From Archegozetes longisetosus (taxonomy: Eukaryota; Arthropoda; Arachnida; Sarcoptiformes; Trhypochthoniidae), in assembly GCA_018873245.2 (NCBI GenBank), contig JAEMBT020000003.1, positions 6,653,843-6,717,842 of the forward strand: DNA of 64,000 bases, given 5' to 3'. Positions 1-14,800 of this stretch are shown piece after piece. A program made the translations under genes and the position numbers. Under the pieces are notes generated by a model. It had not been told where the DNA came from, did no database searches, and worked only from the letters and a program-made list of their open reading frames with translations. Each line of letters begins with the position of its first letter. Position 1 is the stretch's first letter.

Positions 1-1429
1 AAGTACACACTTCTAACATCTACTTCGCTGATATTAACAGCATTGGTACTATTCAAATGTTGATTAAAAGTCAATTTTACTATATTAACATGTAGTTAAA
101 CTTTGTAAGATTGTTATGTTCGGTTCAAGCTATCTTATGAGCAAAAAAATTCAAAAAATCAAAACAGCCCTATAACCCGAGTTGTACCGTTTCTCCACAC
201 TGCCATTCATATAAACCTTAATTTACTTAAAACGATAAAAACAAATTTCAAAATTAAAAACTCATTCATCATAAGGTCAGAAAAGACTTTGAGAAAATAA
301 AACTTAAAGTAGTTAAATTCGAGATTGATTTGAGGAGACACTTAAAGTTGTACACATAGTAAGAATTGATATATTTGGCAATCGATATGACGATTTGAAA
401 ATAAATGGTTTCCTTTATTTAGTAACTAAAATGCAAATATTTTTGTCGGATTGAGTCGCGTGCGGAATACAAGCAAACATTGGTTGCGCATACATTTGTT
501 GTGTTATGTGTATGTGTTCGGTTCAGTTGAGTTAATCGAAATTGCATTTTAACACATGCAATCAATTAAGTGATGCCTCTCTACCAAAGGCTGGCATGAC
601 TTCTAATTTAGAGTCTTTCAAACTAATAGCAAAAGAAATGCTACGAAATTGTTTGGGGAATGGGAGCGAAATGCGATCACAAAAATGGTTTAGTTATAGT
701 GCACACAATGCAATCTATCTCATAGTTGATTGTAAATGAGAGTATAGCTTGACATTATGTGAAAGTTAGCTCTATATCACTTCTATTCACTTACCAAATA
801 TTTTTTCAGACCTTCTTTTCAACAGAAACAACTCGTAGACATAATTGAGACGATTGGCGACGAAGAGATGCTCTGACAATAAGCACTAATAGCAATAATG
901 TTGTATAATTGAGATGAATTGTGCACTTCTACCTATCGAAACGGCTAAATTCGACTGAAATGGCATGAGAAATGCTCTTCTGTAGATATGAAATGAAGAA
1001 CTGATAAAATGGCGAAGAATGAAAAAGAGAGAGCGAATAATTGTATATTTATCACGAAGAAAGAAATCGCAAAGAGAGCGAGAAAGAGCGAGAGAAAGAA
1101 GTTGAGAAAAAAAAGTGGGACCGGTTTTGCTATCAAAAAATTGCAGTGCATTTGGTGTGACATATCCTCTTAAGTTGACATAGAAGCATACCTCATGAAT
1201 AGGAGAGCAAAAAACAAGGCCCTATATTATCAATCATACTAAAAATTATATTAACACCAACAGTGTTGGCGATGCAAATTCTAAATATGCTTTCATTTGA
1301 ACGCTACAGGGAACCCTTTGATAAATAGCCATCTTAGGTCAGGACTAATATCAATCTGCTCTCCATGCAATCCAAGCCCATTCACTTCTAACTAAACTGT
1401 ATTTTGAATATGAAAAGCCACAGAAATTC

Positions 1430-1471
1430 CTTGTTATGAGAACCAAATCTCTTGTTATGAGAACCGAGTCT
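1430..1471. repeat. Tandem duplication of 21 bp
   Basis: Two adjacent copies read CTTGTTATGAGAACC followed by AAATCT in the first and GAGTCT in the second. This is a small local duplication with no gene nearby. Confidence 0.85.
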
Positions 1472-3564
1472 CTAATTCGAAAAAATCAAGATATGCGCTG
1501 GCGATGAAGAAGCATTAAAAATATATATATCAGATCAACTTAAGGCAGTTAATGAAAATAAGAGGCGCTTGAAGATAACAGTGAATAGAATAGCATTAAT
1601 TAGGAGCTGAGCGACAAAGTGAATCACTAGCTGATGTATAATTCAATAATAACCTTAGTGACACCCACTTTAGATGAAGGTTAACCTTTGGAATACTCTA
1701 AATAGTGGCACAGGTATTAACTACAAGATGAAGACATCAGAGTTATGATGATAACTCAAGCTATAATTTTGGAGCTGTTGAGGCAAACCCGAAAAATTGC
1801 TTACCATTATTAGTATGTGGTTGAGGGCTCTTCCACTAAGTCATGAAATAGCTTTCACCTTAGGGTGGCTTAATATATCTCAAAAAATTAATTGATTTTG
1901 ACCATATATGCCAACCCTGAATCAGATCATCATTCAGACACAACAACATTACGATCGTTTTATTTTTCGAATTATTAGTTCACACTCCAAACAAGATTTA
2001 CATGAATCAGATTTGAATGATTCGAATGAAAACATAAAAATAAGAGACATTCACTGAAGAGAATCAGAATAGAAGTGAAGGCTGTGAAGGCAATAGTGCA
2101 CAAAAACTGATAGGAAGAGATACATAGTTAAAAGTGAGACAAAGTGCTTTGTGTGCTATATTGCAAAACAACATTTTAAGCATTCTTTAGTGGGTCAGCC
2201 ACTCTTTTACGGCCTGCAATTACAATTACATTATATAAAAGTTGCTGTTTTATAACGGGGTAAAAAAGCCGTCGGTGATGCAATTTATTGCACATTTATG
2301 GCTTGTTAGAGGGTGTTTATGGTAGGTCTAATAGCCAGTTCAAGTGATTGGAGCCCCTCTACTTTTACGACTGTCACAAAGTGTCTCTTACTGTCCCGTA
2401 ACTGTTACGGTTAGTATTACTGTTACCTTTTTGCAAATAGACAATGTTTGTTGAAATTTCATAAGTAACAACAACTCAGAAATCAATACAAGTAGTTGAC
2501 TATGAACTTGGAATTATTATAGTTATAGCAAGTCTAAGTAGTAAATAGAAATGCAACTAGACTATTATGGGTGAAGTAAAGCGAGAGTGGAAGGAAAGCC
2601 AGTCAGCCTCAAGTTGGTCGTACAATAACTCAACTCAAGTTGCCCATAAACATCACATTTTAGTGTTATATGCCTGACACAGCAAAAAGGGAGCATAACA
2701 TACCAGTATAAACAGAATAAGTTATACAACATTTAAAAGAGATCATAATTAATCTCATATCGCATCCCAAATCATACCTTTTCGATTGTATCTCTTTTTG
2801 CCGCCAAACAAGTGGTTAAACTTAATTTTTTCTAAATTTCTTTTTCAACTGATCGCACAATTTTAAGTGTATTTGACATGAAAATAATGCAATTGTAGAA
2901 AAAAATTTAGTAGTGATGCACTTGACAATACGGTCTGGCACTAGAATGGCTTCTTTGGCGCTCTAGTATCGAGTGTGATATTGCTCGTAAAAGAGACTCA
3001 CTCTCAGATCTCCATTTTGGTGCAAAAGCAAAGCCAAGAGGCAAAGCAAGCCGTTTTGCTGTAATCAATCATTTTGGCGTTGGTTTCGCCCCCTTCTAGT
3101 GCAGCGCAGCCTCGCTTTTCCCTACAATAGGATAGTTTTGCTCGGCGTGAATAATTCTCTTTCTCCTATTTGCTGCCAAAATTTATAGAAAAACACTAAA
3201 CTATGCCAAAAATGAAGACACTTCTCATTAAAAAATAATATCTATCTTTACGCGAAATTTTTTCCCAAAATCACCACTCATTTTGCTTTGAACGCTTTGC
3301 TTTCATAAATCTATTCGTCTGAATCTATTCCGATAAACTCACCATTTCTTTGCACTCGATCCAGACTCAAGACCGACAGATGCATAAATTAAGTATCAAA
3401 CCAGAGCCTCATTATCGTGATGATGGACCAGATCGCTGTCTAATTTGTATCGAACCAAATGCATTCTTGTTAGACATGAATCCGAACGATTCTTTTGCTA
3501 ATTGAATTTCCATCATCTGTTCAAATAGTGGTCCGAATTATTGATGTCGCGCCATAAAGATAGC

Positions 3565-3581
3565 GAGAGAGAGAGAGAGAG
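3565..3581. repeat. Short (GA)n tract
   Basis: This is a GA run of about 17 bp in non-coding DNA, about 0.5 kb from the GC-richer patch at 2.9-3.2 kb. Confidence 0.9.
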
Positions 3582-6500
3582 TAGCCCTGAGTGTGGGGTG
3601 ACTTTAGGGATAATAGCTGAGATAGTATGGGACCAGAAGACAACCAGAGTTATATCATCAAAATTGTTCATTGTCTGAGGTGGCAGATATGACATCAGAT
3701 CTAAATATTCATGTTATTCATGAGTGGTGAGGATAGGTCTAACTTATATGATATATATATTTATAATATATAATATTATTACTCACCAGCATTACAAAGG
3801 CATTGATCCATTGAGAGACAGAAATGTTTACTTAGGAGAGAATCACAACTGTGAACTTTCTATTGTTAATAAAATATGCGATTCTCTATTGTAAAAACGA
3901 ATAATATTTCATTTAAGTAATAACATTGATAGACACTTGAATGACTTACTATTGTTATAAGAGCCAAATTGATTATCATCCAATTTGGACTTTAAATGAC
4001 ATCTTTATTTTGAGTGTTACTTTATTTGGCGTATCATTCAATTGATGAGTTATTATTGGTTGTAGTGAACAACTATGCCATAAACAACTCAAATCCATTG
4101 TATGTGTTACATATATTTTGTTTATGCGTAGCTAAAGCATAGATTGTTTCGTATAACGTGATCATATACTAAGGCTGTAAATTATAATATTAGTTTTGCA
4201 ATTACTATTTATGGACGATATCACTTAAATGTGTTTTTATAACCATTTTTTTATCACAACAAATTGATTTATTTTATCTATCTCTATTCTCATACATTCA
4301 TTAGACTTACTTCTGATCCTGGCATGACTGATGAAAAGTTTTTCTTTATATTCAATGTGAACATTGTTCATTCGTCTAATGGTCGTATAATAAGATGCAT
4401 GGATTTGTTGGCTTGAGAGGCGCACTCAAACTTCTATCATTCACGCATTCGAATTTATGCTAGATTTTTGCATAATTTTTGCTAATCTAGCCCTTAAGAA
4501 ATAAAATTGATATATAGGTGTTTCGAACGACAGGGTATTTACATTTCCGTAAAAGTTATTCTCATTAGTATGATCTCATTCATGGCTAAAGTATTTTCTA
4601 CAAACTTCAAAACTATTCTTATATACGATGCAAAGCGAGGCAGTAAATCAAATTTGTGCTGATTTTATAACAGGGTAACAATAAATTAGTGCATTTAATT
4701 CACTTAGTTTTGTAGTAAAAATGCAAAACAGAATGAAGTGCAAAATAAGGAAGAGTTAAGAAAATAGATAACCGTAATGTAACTTTTAGGGCACTTCTCT
4801 ATTGCCTAATTGTACTGCAAAGCGGTCATCAGTTGAAGAAAGGAGCAGCAATTGATTTCCATTATATGACCACTACTGCTGTAACTTTCAATGAGTGCTT
4901 CAATAAAGACATTTCAAGTTAAAAGGTGTGTCATGAATGCCATCACTGCCTAACCTTAAGTCATTGAATATTTTGCAAAACAATCGCTATATTCACTTGA
5001 ATATTTGACTCAACTCTGGTCTTAGTTTTGAAGGGCAACCATCGGGTTGCTGTCACGAATTCTAGTTTGTAGCGTTTGACTATTATTTGCATATTTTTGT
5101 CTAAATATCAAACAAACAGTTGAAATGTCAAATTGAACTATTTACTCATATTCGTCTCTATTTGAATTAAAGTGAGACAGTTCTGAAATATAACAAAAGT
5201 TACTCGTTTCAAAGGTAAATAACTTTATGTATTTTTGAAGTATCCGCAGTTTTTTGTTTTGATTGCAATCAAATTTATTTTCCTTCTCTTTTTCATGTCT
5301 GCTCAATGACTACTGTTATTAACTTATGATAAGGAATCAATTTTTGCGTATTTTAAGATAAGAATATTTGGACTCTCAAATCTAATGGCAACTTAAAGTA
5401 GTTTATAACTTTTTGTATGAACTCTGGCTCTCACTTAATTTGATCACTATTATAGATTACTCAATTTTCCAATATTTTGCTTTCAAAGCCGATTATGTGA
5501 CCGAAAACAAATTAAGCATATTTTATGATCGGCATAGGCTTATTGATAAACATAGATTTCAATTTATAACACACTCTATTCTATTGAGTTGAGATTAGTT
5601 ATTAGGAATTGCTTTGATAGGAGTTACTTTGGTGAATACCTCCTACTTTTCTGTTAGTCATTTTCGAACATGTAAGATCCCATCTATAATCCACCACTAC
5701 TCTCATAAGTATGAGTTATTATTTTTTTCATCAATTTTCTCAATTATTTTAATAGATTGAGTCAAACAACTGGAACTGATATTTTACATTATGAAGAATG
5801 TGTAGTTGTGCGCAATTTGAAATTCTCATCAGTTTTAGATGAAAGAAGGCCTAAGTTTATGGAGTTAGAAATAAATAATAGAGGCAATGAGTCTGTATTT
5901 GGCGGAGTTAGAGCCGAGTGATGGAAAGCTAGTGAAAGATGTCGTGACCACCTGTGTCTGAAAATCAATAGAGCAATATTAGAGTTTGGAAATATTACAT
6001 AGAATTACTTGAACGGATGCTGCAGTTATTCTACGGATACCGAGTTGATGGTTAGCACAATTCCCAAATGACTCCACTTTCCTAATTATAGGTTTGAAAA
6101 CGTCCAGAAAAATAACATGAGCAGCGTTTTATACTAGAGCACGATTCGTGTGATATTTGATACTAGCTCTTGTTATGTGTTTATTTTTCTTTCGAGGCGT
6201 AAATTTTATATAATTCTCTGTTTCCCTTTTCTATGTGATTCACTTCTAAATAAATTTCAGTTTCTATTTGACAAAAGCACTAATTTATGTGCCTTTGCCT
6301 TAACACTCAACTCATGTATTAATTGTATGCGAGTTGCTTTGAATATAAATAGAGTCTTATATTTTTGTTAGCGTTTGCTTTATGTTAATTCTAGGACTTG
6401 TCAGAGTTGCCAATTTCAATATTTCTATTTTAATACACTTTATCTCGTTGTGTGTATGTTTTGTGTGATCACGATCTTGCTATCGATCGAGTTCATTCAT

Positions 6501-6790
6501 GGAATTTTCATGGACCAGAGCATTGACCATCTCCGAAACGCCATTCAAACAGGACTAGAGATAACTAATCCTGAAATTGCATCACATCGCAGCCGAGCCA
6601 AGCCTCTCATGGGAGACTAAGTTAGGGATTCGAAAAGAGAGCATTCAAATCGATTTCATCTCATACTCAAAGCAATGACATACACAAAATATACCAAATT
6701 CTCTTATCAGAGTGTGGGTGGAGTGAAAGCAAGCGACTCGTGTGCAATATATTTTGTTTTCTTCTAGTTTTCATCAATAATAGCAGAATC

Positions 6791-6793
<3 letters not shown>

Positions 6794-6855
<62 letters not shown>
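6794..6855. repeat. (GA)n tract
   Basis: This is an uninterrupted GA run of about 62 bp, the longest in the window. No gene is adjacent. It is a microsatellite and possibly a GAGA-factor platform. Confidence 0.95.
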
Positions 6856-6856
<1 letters not shown>

Positions 6857-9800
6857 TTAATAACTAAACTTTTCTAGTACTTCGTCAGTGAAAGCTTTGC
6901 TCTTATCATTCTAGATAGGAGTGTGAGTTGAGCTAAAGGTTTCTCATAACGGAAGCCTAAAATGGATGATAAATTATCCGTAACGCGTTATGACGATGAT
7001 ATTGCCAGAAATGCTAAGCCAACACTAAGCTCTGTCTCAATATAACTCAGTCCAGTATACAATTGAATAGAGAAAAGCTGGCTCTAGATCAATATTTTGG
7101 GTGGCATTCATTTACAACATAGTCTAACTTTACTTTACTTTATCTAACGTATATACAGTCTATATTCACTATTCATGCCAATACTGATAAACCGTAGGAA
7201 ATGAATTTTTTAATCAAACCTCTTCTATCGCTTGAAAACAGCAAAATTAATTTGAATCCTTCTACGCTATTTCTTTGCTTCAATGTTGAACTTACACTCA
7301 TTAACATAATTGTGAATCAATGTTTGGGCAATTTATAATCTTTATTGTCGTTAAGTTAACATTAAAATAAATACCCAATAAATGTACAAACCTGGGAAAA
7401 GAGTTAAAAACTATAATTATTCTGATTTATAGACTATGTATACTAACTTAATTTCTTTACTAACGTAAAAAATTTTATAAACACTGAATTTCATTTTATT
7501 TTGTAGTAAATATTGATTAACATTACGCATAATATATGCCTATTTGAGTCTGAGCCAAAAAAAGTAATCTCATTAAAAGTCCATATCAGTAGCCTATGAT
7601 TAGGGAATGAAACAGAATCTATTAGTTGTATCGCACAATTGATCTAAAGTAGAACGTACGAAATTCCATCTTAAATCATATAGACTTTTCGTTAGTACGT
7701 GAAAATGTGAATTTGAAACAGAGAGCTCGCAATTGACGAGAAACTCAATACGAAAAATTAGATTTACTATAATATATGTTTCTCAACATTGAAAATACAC
7801 GATAAGAGAGAAATGTGCACAACTTGTATGAGAATATGAAAAAGTTGTGGTGTATTAGTGGACTTGATTTATAATTGGTATATACGAAATCTGAGAAACA
7901 GCATTGCATTGCATAATAATTCACTCAGCATGTAATACTTTCAGAATCTCTCATTGGTTGACCTTTGATGTGACCCCAAAGAAAAAAAGAGGAGGACAAG
8001 GATGCAGTAAATCGTGATTTGACATTTATCCAATGGGGAGAAAATGCATCGATTCACAACTGGGGAGTTGGGGTTGAGGGAAATGAGGGACTCTCAACAA
8101 CGCTCTTAGAGGCACATTTCGAATGAGAACCAAATAAAACAGAAACCAAAAAAATCTATTGGCGTAGAGGAAAATTGAGCACAAAAAACGGAAAATGGCA
8201 GCTGCTGTCTAACAGATTAGATTAGACTACAATTGAATTGAGATAAGGTTTTTGAATGTAGTTTACAAATAATAATAATAATCCTTACAATAATACATTG
8301 TATAAATATGTAAACTTTTAGCAGCAGTTTTACACGTGTTTTAAGCCAAAGAAAACAAGAATCAAACATAGATTGGGATAAAAGAAGAACTTGTAACAGA
8401 GCGATATTAAGCAAACATACAAAGCTTGGCAAAAATTAATGCTCCAAAAAATTAAAAAGAAATCAAAGCAAGTTTACTGTGTTGGTAGAAGACTTGCCGC
8501 TATAGTTTGAGTAAGAGACTGGTAATTCTGGTCATATGCCAGACTTTTAAGCATTGACTTGGAGTCTCATTAAGACTGCTCGCATATAAATTACATTTCA
8601 TAAACGGTGAGCCGACAAATTCATTTGTAGACATACAACTCGAAAGTTTTTCCATTTTAAAAACTTTTTAAAACTATTTAATGCTCGGCAAGCGTTAGGC
8701 GATTCAGATTTATGTGAACTATACTGGAAAGAACAATATTATTGATTAGAGAGTCAACATAAAAGGAATTGCACACAATGTATAGGTTCTTAAATAAAAA
8801 TTTAAGTTTATATATAGGTTCAAATAGGCATTTCTCCTAAAAAATTCTGATGTTATATGTGGCACAACTTTTGCACTACAGTATTATTTAAAGGCGTTGT
8901 TGGATTTTTTGTGTTTTGAGTTGTTTATGACTTTCAGCAAAGAAGTTTCAGTGCAGAGCGGCTTCAGAGCACACAAAGCATGAATTATTAACTAACATCA
9001 GTTAATCGTATTGTTGCATTGCTTAACACTGGCAACCTTTGGTACCTTTACTTATGCCTTTGCCAAATGCAAACTAATACTAACAGAAGACTAATATAAC
9101 TAAACTGAAGTGAAAAGTCAAAATGCAATTTCTTCCTACAATTGCATCTAATTCTCTGTGCAGTCAACATAACTTCTCCCAAATCCTATGTCAGCATTAA
9201 AAAATTAAAGGCACAAATGTAATATCAACATCAACAACAGCTGTTTCTAAAGATAAACTACAAATATTGCATTTGAAACTTTTTTCGGTGATATGCCTTT
9301 TTCTTGAGTTTAGTGTCTGTGCAGAGAATTTACTGCTGGTAACTAAAACTATTCGCCACTAAAAATGTAAGCGAGAAGTTAACTGTTCTGGAATGTAATT
9401 TATCAAAAATTATTTCTTAATCACTATTTTGACAAATTTATGCACCAACGACTCAAAATCTAAAAGCTCAGTGAATTATGCGCCAAAAAATAGCAAACTT
9501 CTAAAGAAAAGGATCCCTGTTTTTGAGCAGTAACTTTTTACTGGCATCTCACTGACAAACCTATGCATTAACTTATGCTTATGTGCTCTTAAGCTCATAT
9601 TGAACACAACAAAATTGACTGAGAAAGCCTTATTTTGGTCTCTGAAGCACACTTCCGCTGGATAGACTGAAAATTTTTGGCTTTCTTTATGTCCATCTGA
9701 ATACGCCGACATCATCAAAAGTACAAAAGAATTTAACCGCAATACTCAAGCTCTTATTCTCAGGCTGTGGTTATTCGGCAAATCTGAATAAAAAATTGTA

Positions 9801-11742
9801 AATCACACTAAGTCTGTACAGTTTGTTACTAACTTAATACTATACATACATTGCTGGTATTATAACTTGTATAAGTTATGCAGATTTTACTACTTGTCAA
9901 TGAAGTGGGAAAATCTTTTTACTTAAATTTATTCGAAATCTTTGTTTCGTTTAACGCAAGTCTTGCTCGACCGAAAAGTCAGAAAAAGACATAATAAATT
10001 GTCACTTAAAGGCAATTCCTTATTACACTACTATTATAACAGTCAACTAATATTGCTTATAATTAATAATTTTATTGCTTGTTCTTATCATTTTATGATT
10101 TGTTAATTAATAATACTTGAGAAATACTATAATTTAATTGAATAATAAAAAAATGTTAATCGAGAATGAGAACAAAAAAGTATACATAAGTTGATACACG
10201 AGTAGTAGATATAAAGATGGTATTAGAGGAGGAATAGAGTTGGGTTAAGTATGAGTAAAGTGTCACCACTCCCATCAAATTAAACCTAACATATAAAAAT
10301 ATTCAATGTTTGCCAACAATACTAGTAATAATTTTATGGCCATTATTTCGATTCTAATGTTTGTTGTTGTCAAATACGACCGGCTCATTATTTTTAGGTC
10401 TGCTTCGCTAACATGAACACAACTAATATATGCAACTGAAGCACAACTAAACTATTTAAGCCCAGAGACGTTTCTACGACGCATTCATAACTAAATGCAT
10501 TAAAACGTCGTTCAGATGACAGAAAAAGGTGTCATATATTGACCCATAAAAAGAGGAGAGTTTGAATGATAGTAATGCCTAAATCGCATCTCCGGTTGGT
10601 CTAAGTTAGCCTTTCAACTGGTAGGTAGTGCTGTAGTGCCTGATCTGCCTCTACTTGAACACGAAAACAGCCATCAACTAATCTAATTCATTGCGAAGTC
10701 TTTCCAAAGTAGTTGCCTTACAGTTCGTAATGCGAGATCTAGCGAGCAATGACTCACATAATGTCACTTTTACTTTTAGTCAATAATTAAAAAATTGACA
10801 TATACCTCAAATAATCAAATCTACCCTATAACTGATTGTATATAATTGGACATTCCGAATGTATTCTAATTAGATTGCTCGGAATATTGTCTAATGAGAT
10901 TAATAAAAAAACTAATTTTGTCCATTTTATGAGCAAAATTGTATGAATATACAAATATGGCTAATACTTGGTCCACAATCAATTTTAATAAACAAGAACA
11001 AACTTTTGGCCTAAACTGGAGTTTTATAACTTAATAAATAATAAGTTAATCTAAAGCAAGTAGAGTGAGTCAAATTTTTGCCAATATCGATTTGCCATAA
11101 ACTTATGTGACAGAGAGAGATGTATTGTTTTCCTTCTCTACTTGCATAGAGAGGAAAGTCATTAAGAAGAGCTGCTTTGCTTCACTACCAATACATTTAA
11201 TGGAAATCGATTTCATTTTATATACAACTTCTGCTATAGAGCCAGAATTGGCTCGCTTTTTTCTGCTGCTCATATCACTGAACACAGTCCTCTTGCCAAC
11301 CAATTGTTATTATTTGAAGCTACTTTTTGCAACAAAATTGTGCACAACACAAGTCACACACAAAGAGAACAAAAGTTTTTCAAATAACAACATATGATTA
11401 GTTGGCAGTAGTGGTAGTTTCGGATTTTAATCAGCTTAATTTGGGTTTATTTTGAAATTTTGTAGAAAAAGAAAATGACTGCCACTGCTAATGATATGTT
11501 AGTTGTAAAGGATGCGATACTAGTCATTGTTGCGGATCGCATATTACTTTCTCACGCAAACCTAAAACTGAATCAACTCAACTATTATTTGACCAGAATC
11601 ATGATCACAATGATATGATATATACCATTGTTTTGCCCATTCAAACATAAATCTTTGTGTTCTGTGCAGTAGAGAGAGGTAGAGATACGTGCCTTTAATA
11701 ATTTGGTGCCGCATAATAAGGCCTCGAATGAAAGCACGGCAT

Positions 11743-11827
11743 CAGTGCAGGCAGTATTGGTAGTGCTTTGCTATGAGCCAACCGGCTTTAGGCGCATAGC
11801 AAAGTATGTGAACGCACTTATGCACTG
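11743..11827. other. GC-richer segment with nested inverted repeats
   Basis: CTTTGCTATG (11766-11775) pairs exactly with CATAGCAAAG (11795-11804). Inside it AGCC (11776-11779) pairs with GGCT (11784-11787). Outside it CAGTGCA (11743-11749) pairs with TGCACTG (11821-11827). The segment lies in a local island (about 11700-11880) of higher GC in otherwise AT-rich DNA 3' of Ubx. It could be a structured RNA or a protein-binding dyad in an enhancer. The middle part of the long stem pairs poorly, so a microRNA precursor is not well supported. Confidence 0.55.
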
Positions 11828-14800
11828 TGAACCAGTTTGCAAATGAAAAGAAAGCAACCTATAAATGGACCTCATGTGGCCTTAAATATGGAAATGTCTC
11901 AAAAATGACTTCATTTATGGCATAAAAATTGTCAAATGCAACCCAATGACTACTATTACAAATTATATCCTCATTAAGATAAATAATTACTATTAAAATA
12001 ACAATTAAATACGGAATCAACAAAATTAACCCACCAGGAAATCGGACATTTCATAGTGGATCGAATCAACTCTCAGTCATTTATTTAATTTATTTGATTT
12101 TCAGAAAAAATAAAATTAAAATTACACTAATATTAAAGCTTCTGGTTGTTTATAAAATTAAATAAAACCTCAAATTCAAATTAGTTGTGATTACTTGCAT
12201 GAAACTGTGAATATAGGAACACATTTGTGTTTGGACCACTTTTGCAAATGGTTGAATAGCTTGGTTATAAACCATTTTCTAAAATTTTTAAGTATAATAT
12301 ATTTTATCAATTGTTAGTGAAATATCTTCTAAAAACACTTTCAAATTTTCAATAAAAACCACGATTTCAGAGAAATTTTTCAAATAGAAAACAATTTAAA
12401 CTAAATTAAAGATATTCATCTGCTTTCTTATAACCAAGTTTGGTTCATTTTATTCTAAACAATAGGTCTATTCAACGTTTGGCTTCATTTATTTCTTTAA
12501 AAACTTCAGAGTTCAGCCGATCACTAGAACTAATTATTTCTAATCATAATAAATAATTCTTTCAATAATTTCAGCTTCAACTTCGACTGAATTCCTGGTG
12601 TCGGCACTGATCACAAGTTTAATTAAAGCTCTAATAAGTATCGGTTTGAGCATAACTTTGAACTGAACATTTTGGCAGAAAATTTTTTAATTAGAACTTA
12701 TCAAAATTTATTGAATCAAATTGTTTACTATTAATTCTGATTACTTTTATGAATTTATGGCGTTCATAAATTATTTTCAGGCTTTCATTATGATTAAAAG
12801 AAGTGCAGTGCTAGTATTTTCATTCTGTTGACAACAACTATTATAACTTGACTGAACTCAGTTTCAACTTAAATGAACGGTCATGTTTTTGTCTAATCAC
12901 CCATTGAATTGATATAAAATCTCTTATAAATATTTCTATTGTTGTAAATAAAGTAATGAGTAAAAGAGTATTGCCTTACTCTTATTTTAATAATTCAAAC
13001 GGAAAGTTGAATACTTAAATTCAAATAAAATCCGACATGAATGCTGAACGACAATATACAGTGATATAGAGCTAACTATAAAATGAATTTGAAACAACCA
13101 TTGAAAATTCAAAAATATGGTCAAACTAAACAAATCTCAATAGGAAAAGTTGTATTTGACAAAGAAATTACTTATTTGAGAAGTTATTTGATTGGAAATA
13201 ATAATTTAAACTTTGAAAGGGAAAATATGCAATCGGGATGAAAGTAAGTAAATGTTTAATGACTTAATTTGAAATAACATGCAGTAAAAAGTCTAATTTA
13301 AATTAATTAAACGAATATAAATGAGCTCTTAGAGAGACGTGAAGCTATTTTTATGAATACTAATGAAACGATGGTATCATAGGCTCAAGTTCAAGACTCA
13401 ACCGAACGAAACAAGACATTTGTTACTTAGGATTAATATCACGTAAATTCATTTTAATTAAACCAAATCTCACAAATGATTGGTTAACATTGTGTTCTCA
13501 ATAAATTTGTCTCAGATATGTTGAATCTTGAAACTTACTGAAAGGTTCACTAGTTTATTAATGTTATGCTTTGATTTTTATTTCTTTAATTTGGCATCCA
13601 TCAGAATTAGTTTTACGGCCTATCACAACCACTCAATCACCGAATAAGTATACAGATACCAAACAATTATTCGGGAGAAAACTTCAAGTAAATTCGTTGG
13701 AATTAATTAATTGTCAATAATCTCAGATATGTTAACAGTTTGATCAAGTTTTTCAATAGAGAAAATCGATTTATAAATCAGTTGATTGAAGATTAGAAGA
13801 GAATTTTAAAAACTAAACATTAATATTATAACTTTATATCCTGTCTCACATTATTAAATAATTAAATACTTGTAACTTTCATAGAGTAGACGTTCTAATT
13901 ATGAGATTATGTACTTATTTGAGTTTAGGCTGAATTATATATTTTATCTTTTGGTCTGAAATGAAGCGAAAAATATTTATCCTTAATTTATTTTAAATAT
14001 TATGGGCTACTGTTCAGTACAATTCTGCCTGTGCTATCAATTAATATTGCAATATTACGGCTCATGATATGAAATTTCATTCAATATTTCGGCATTTTCT
14101 TAAAACTATATTAAAGGAATCTTAACTGAAGACTTCATAATTGCCATATGAGGCACATATAAAGCGAAATCAAAATATTATTGCTATCAGTTATGGCATC
14201 GGCATTCATTATAAGGCGGACATCTGATACTGATATTACGGCGCTTTGCTTTTACATTAGAGAATGAGGATAAAAAATATAGAAATCTAGAGAAAGTTTC
14301 ATTTAGAATCCAAAGTCAGTCCCACCTACAGTATGGGCAGAATTCGTTATCTCTACGGATAAATTTGAAAGCTTCAACTGAAAAACTATAAATCTGACTG
14401 ATTTTGATAGAAGAGAGCAGTAGCGCGTTCGCTGAACCGCCAAACCTATGCATACATTTTCAAATGGCATTTTCAAGAAAGATCATGATAAACAGCAATC
14501 TAACATTCTCTCATTTTTTGCTCATTTCACAAGCGTATAGATAACTGCAAGTACTTTTGATTTAAGTTTCTATTTTTCCAGTACTCACCCAAATGTATCA
14601 TTTCAGATATGTCTAATCTGAGAGACATTAATAATTTTGACATTGAATAGTAGGCAACACAACACAAAATAATGCCAGCAAAATAACGAAATGACACAAC
14701 GACACAAAGATGCAAAAGCAACTGACAAACACAAAAGAAGAGCTGTTGACCATCTGGACCATGATGAGAGAGCAACTATTTTACAATTGTAAAGTCAGGC

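Noticed and set aside
6150..6620. Two adjacent plus-strand frames as a small secreted or membrane protein gene
   Set aside because: The hydrophobic residues come from T-rich codons. The frames are separated by a stop, lack splice signals I can trust and match nothing.
11743..11827. The nested hairpin as a new microRNA precursor
   Set aside because: The stretch between the outer and middle stems pairs poorly and no known mature sequence is recognisable. It is kept only as a structured segment.
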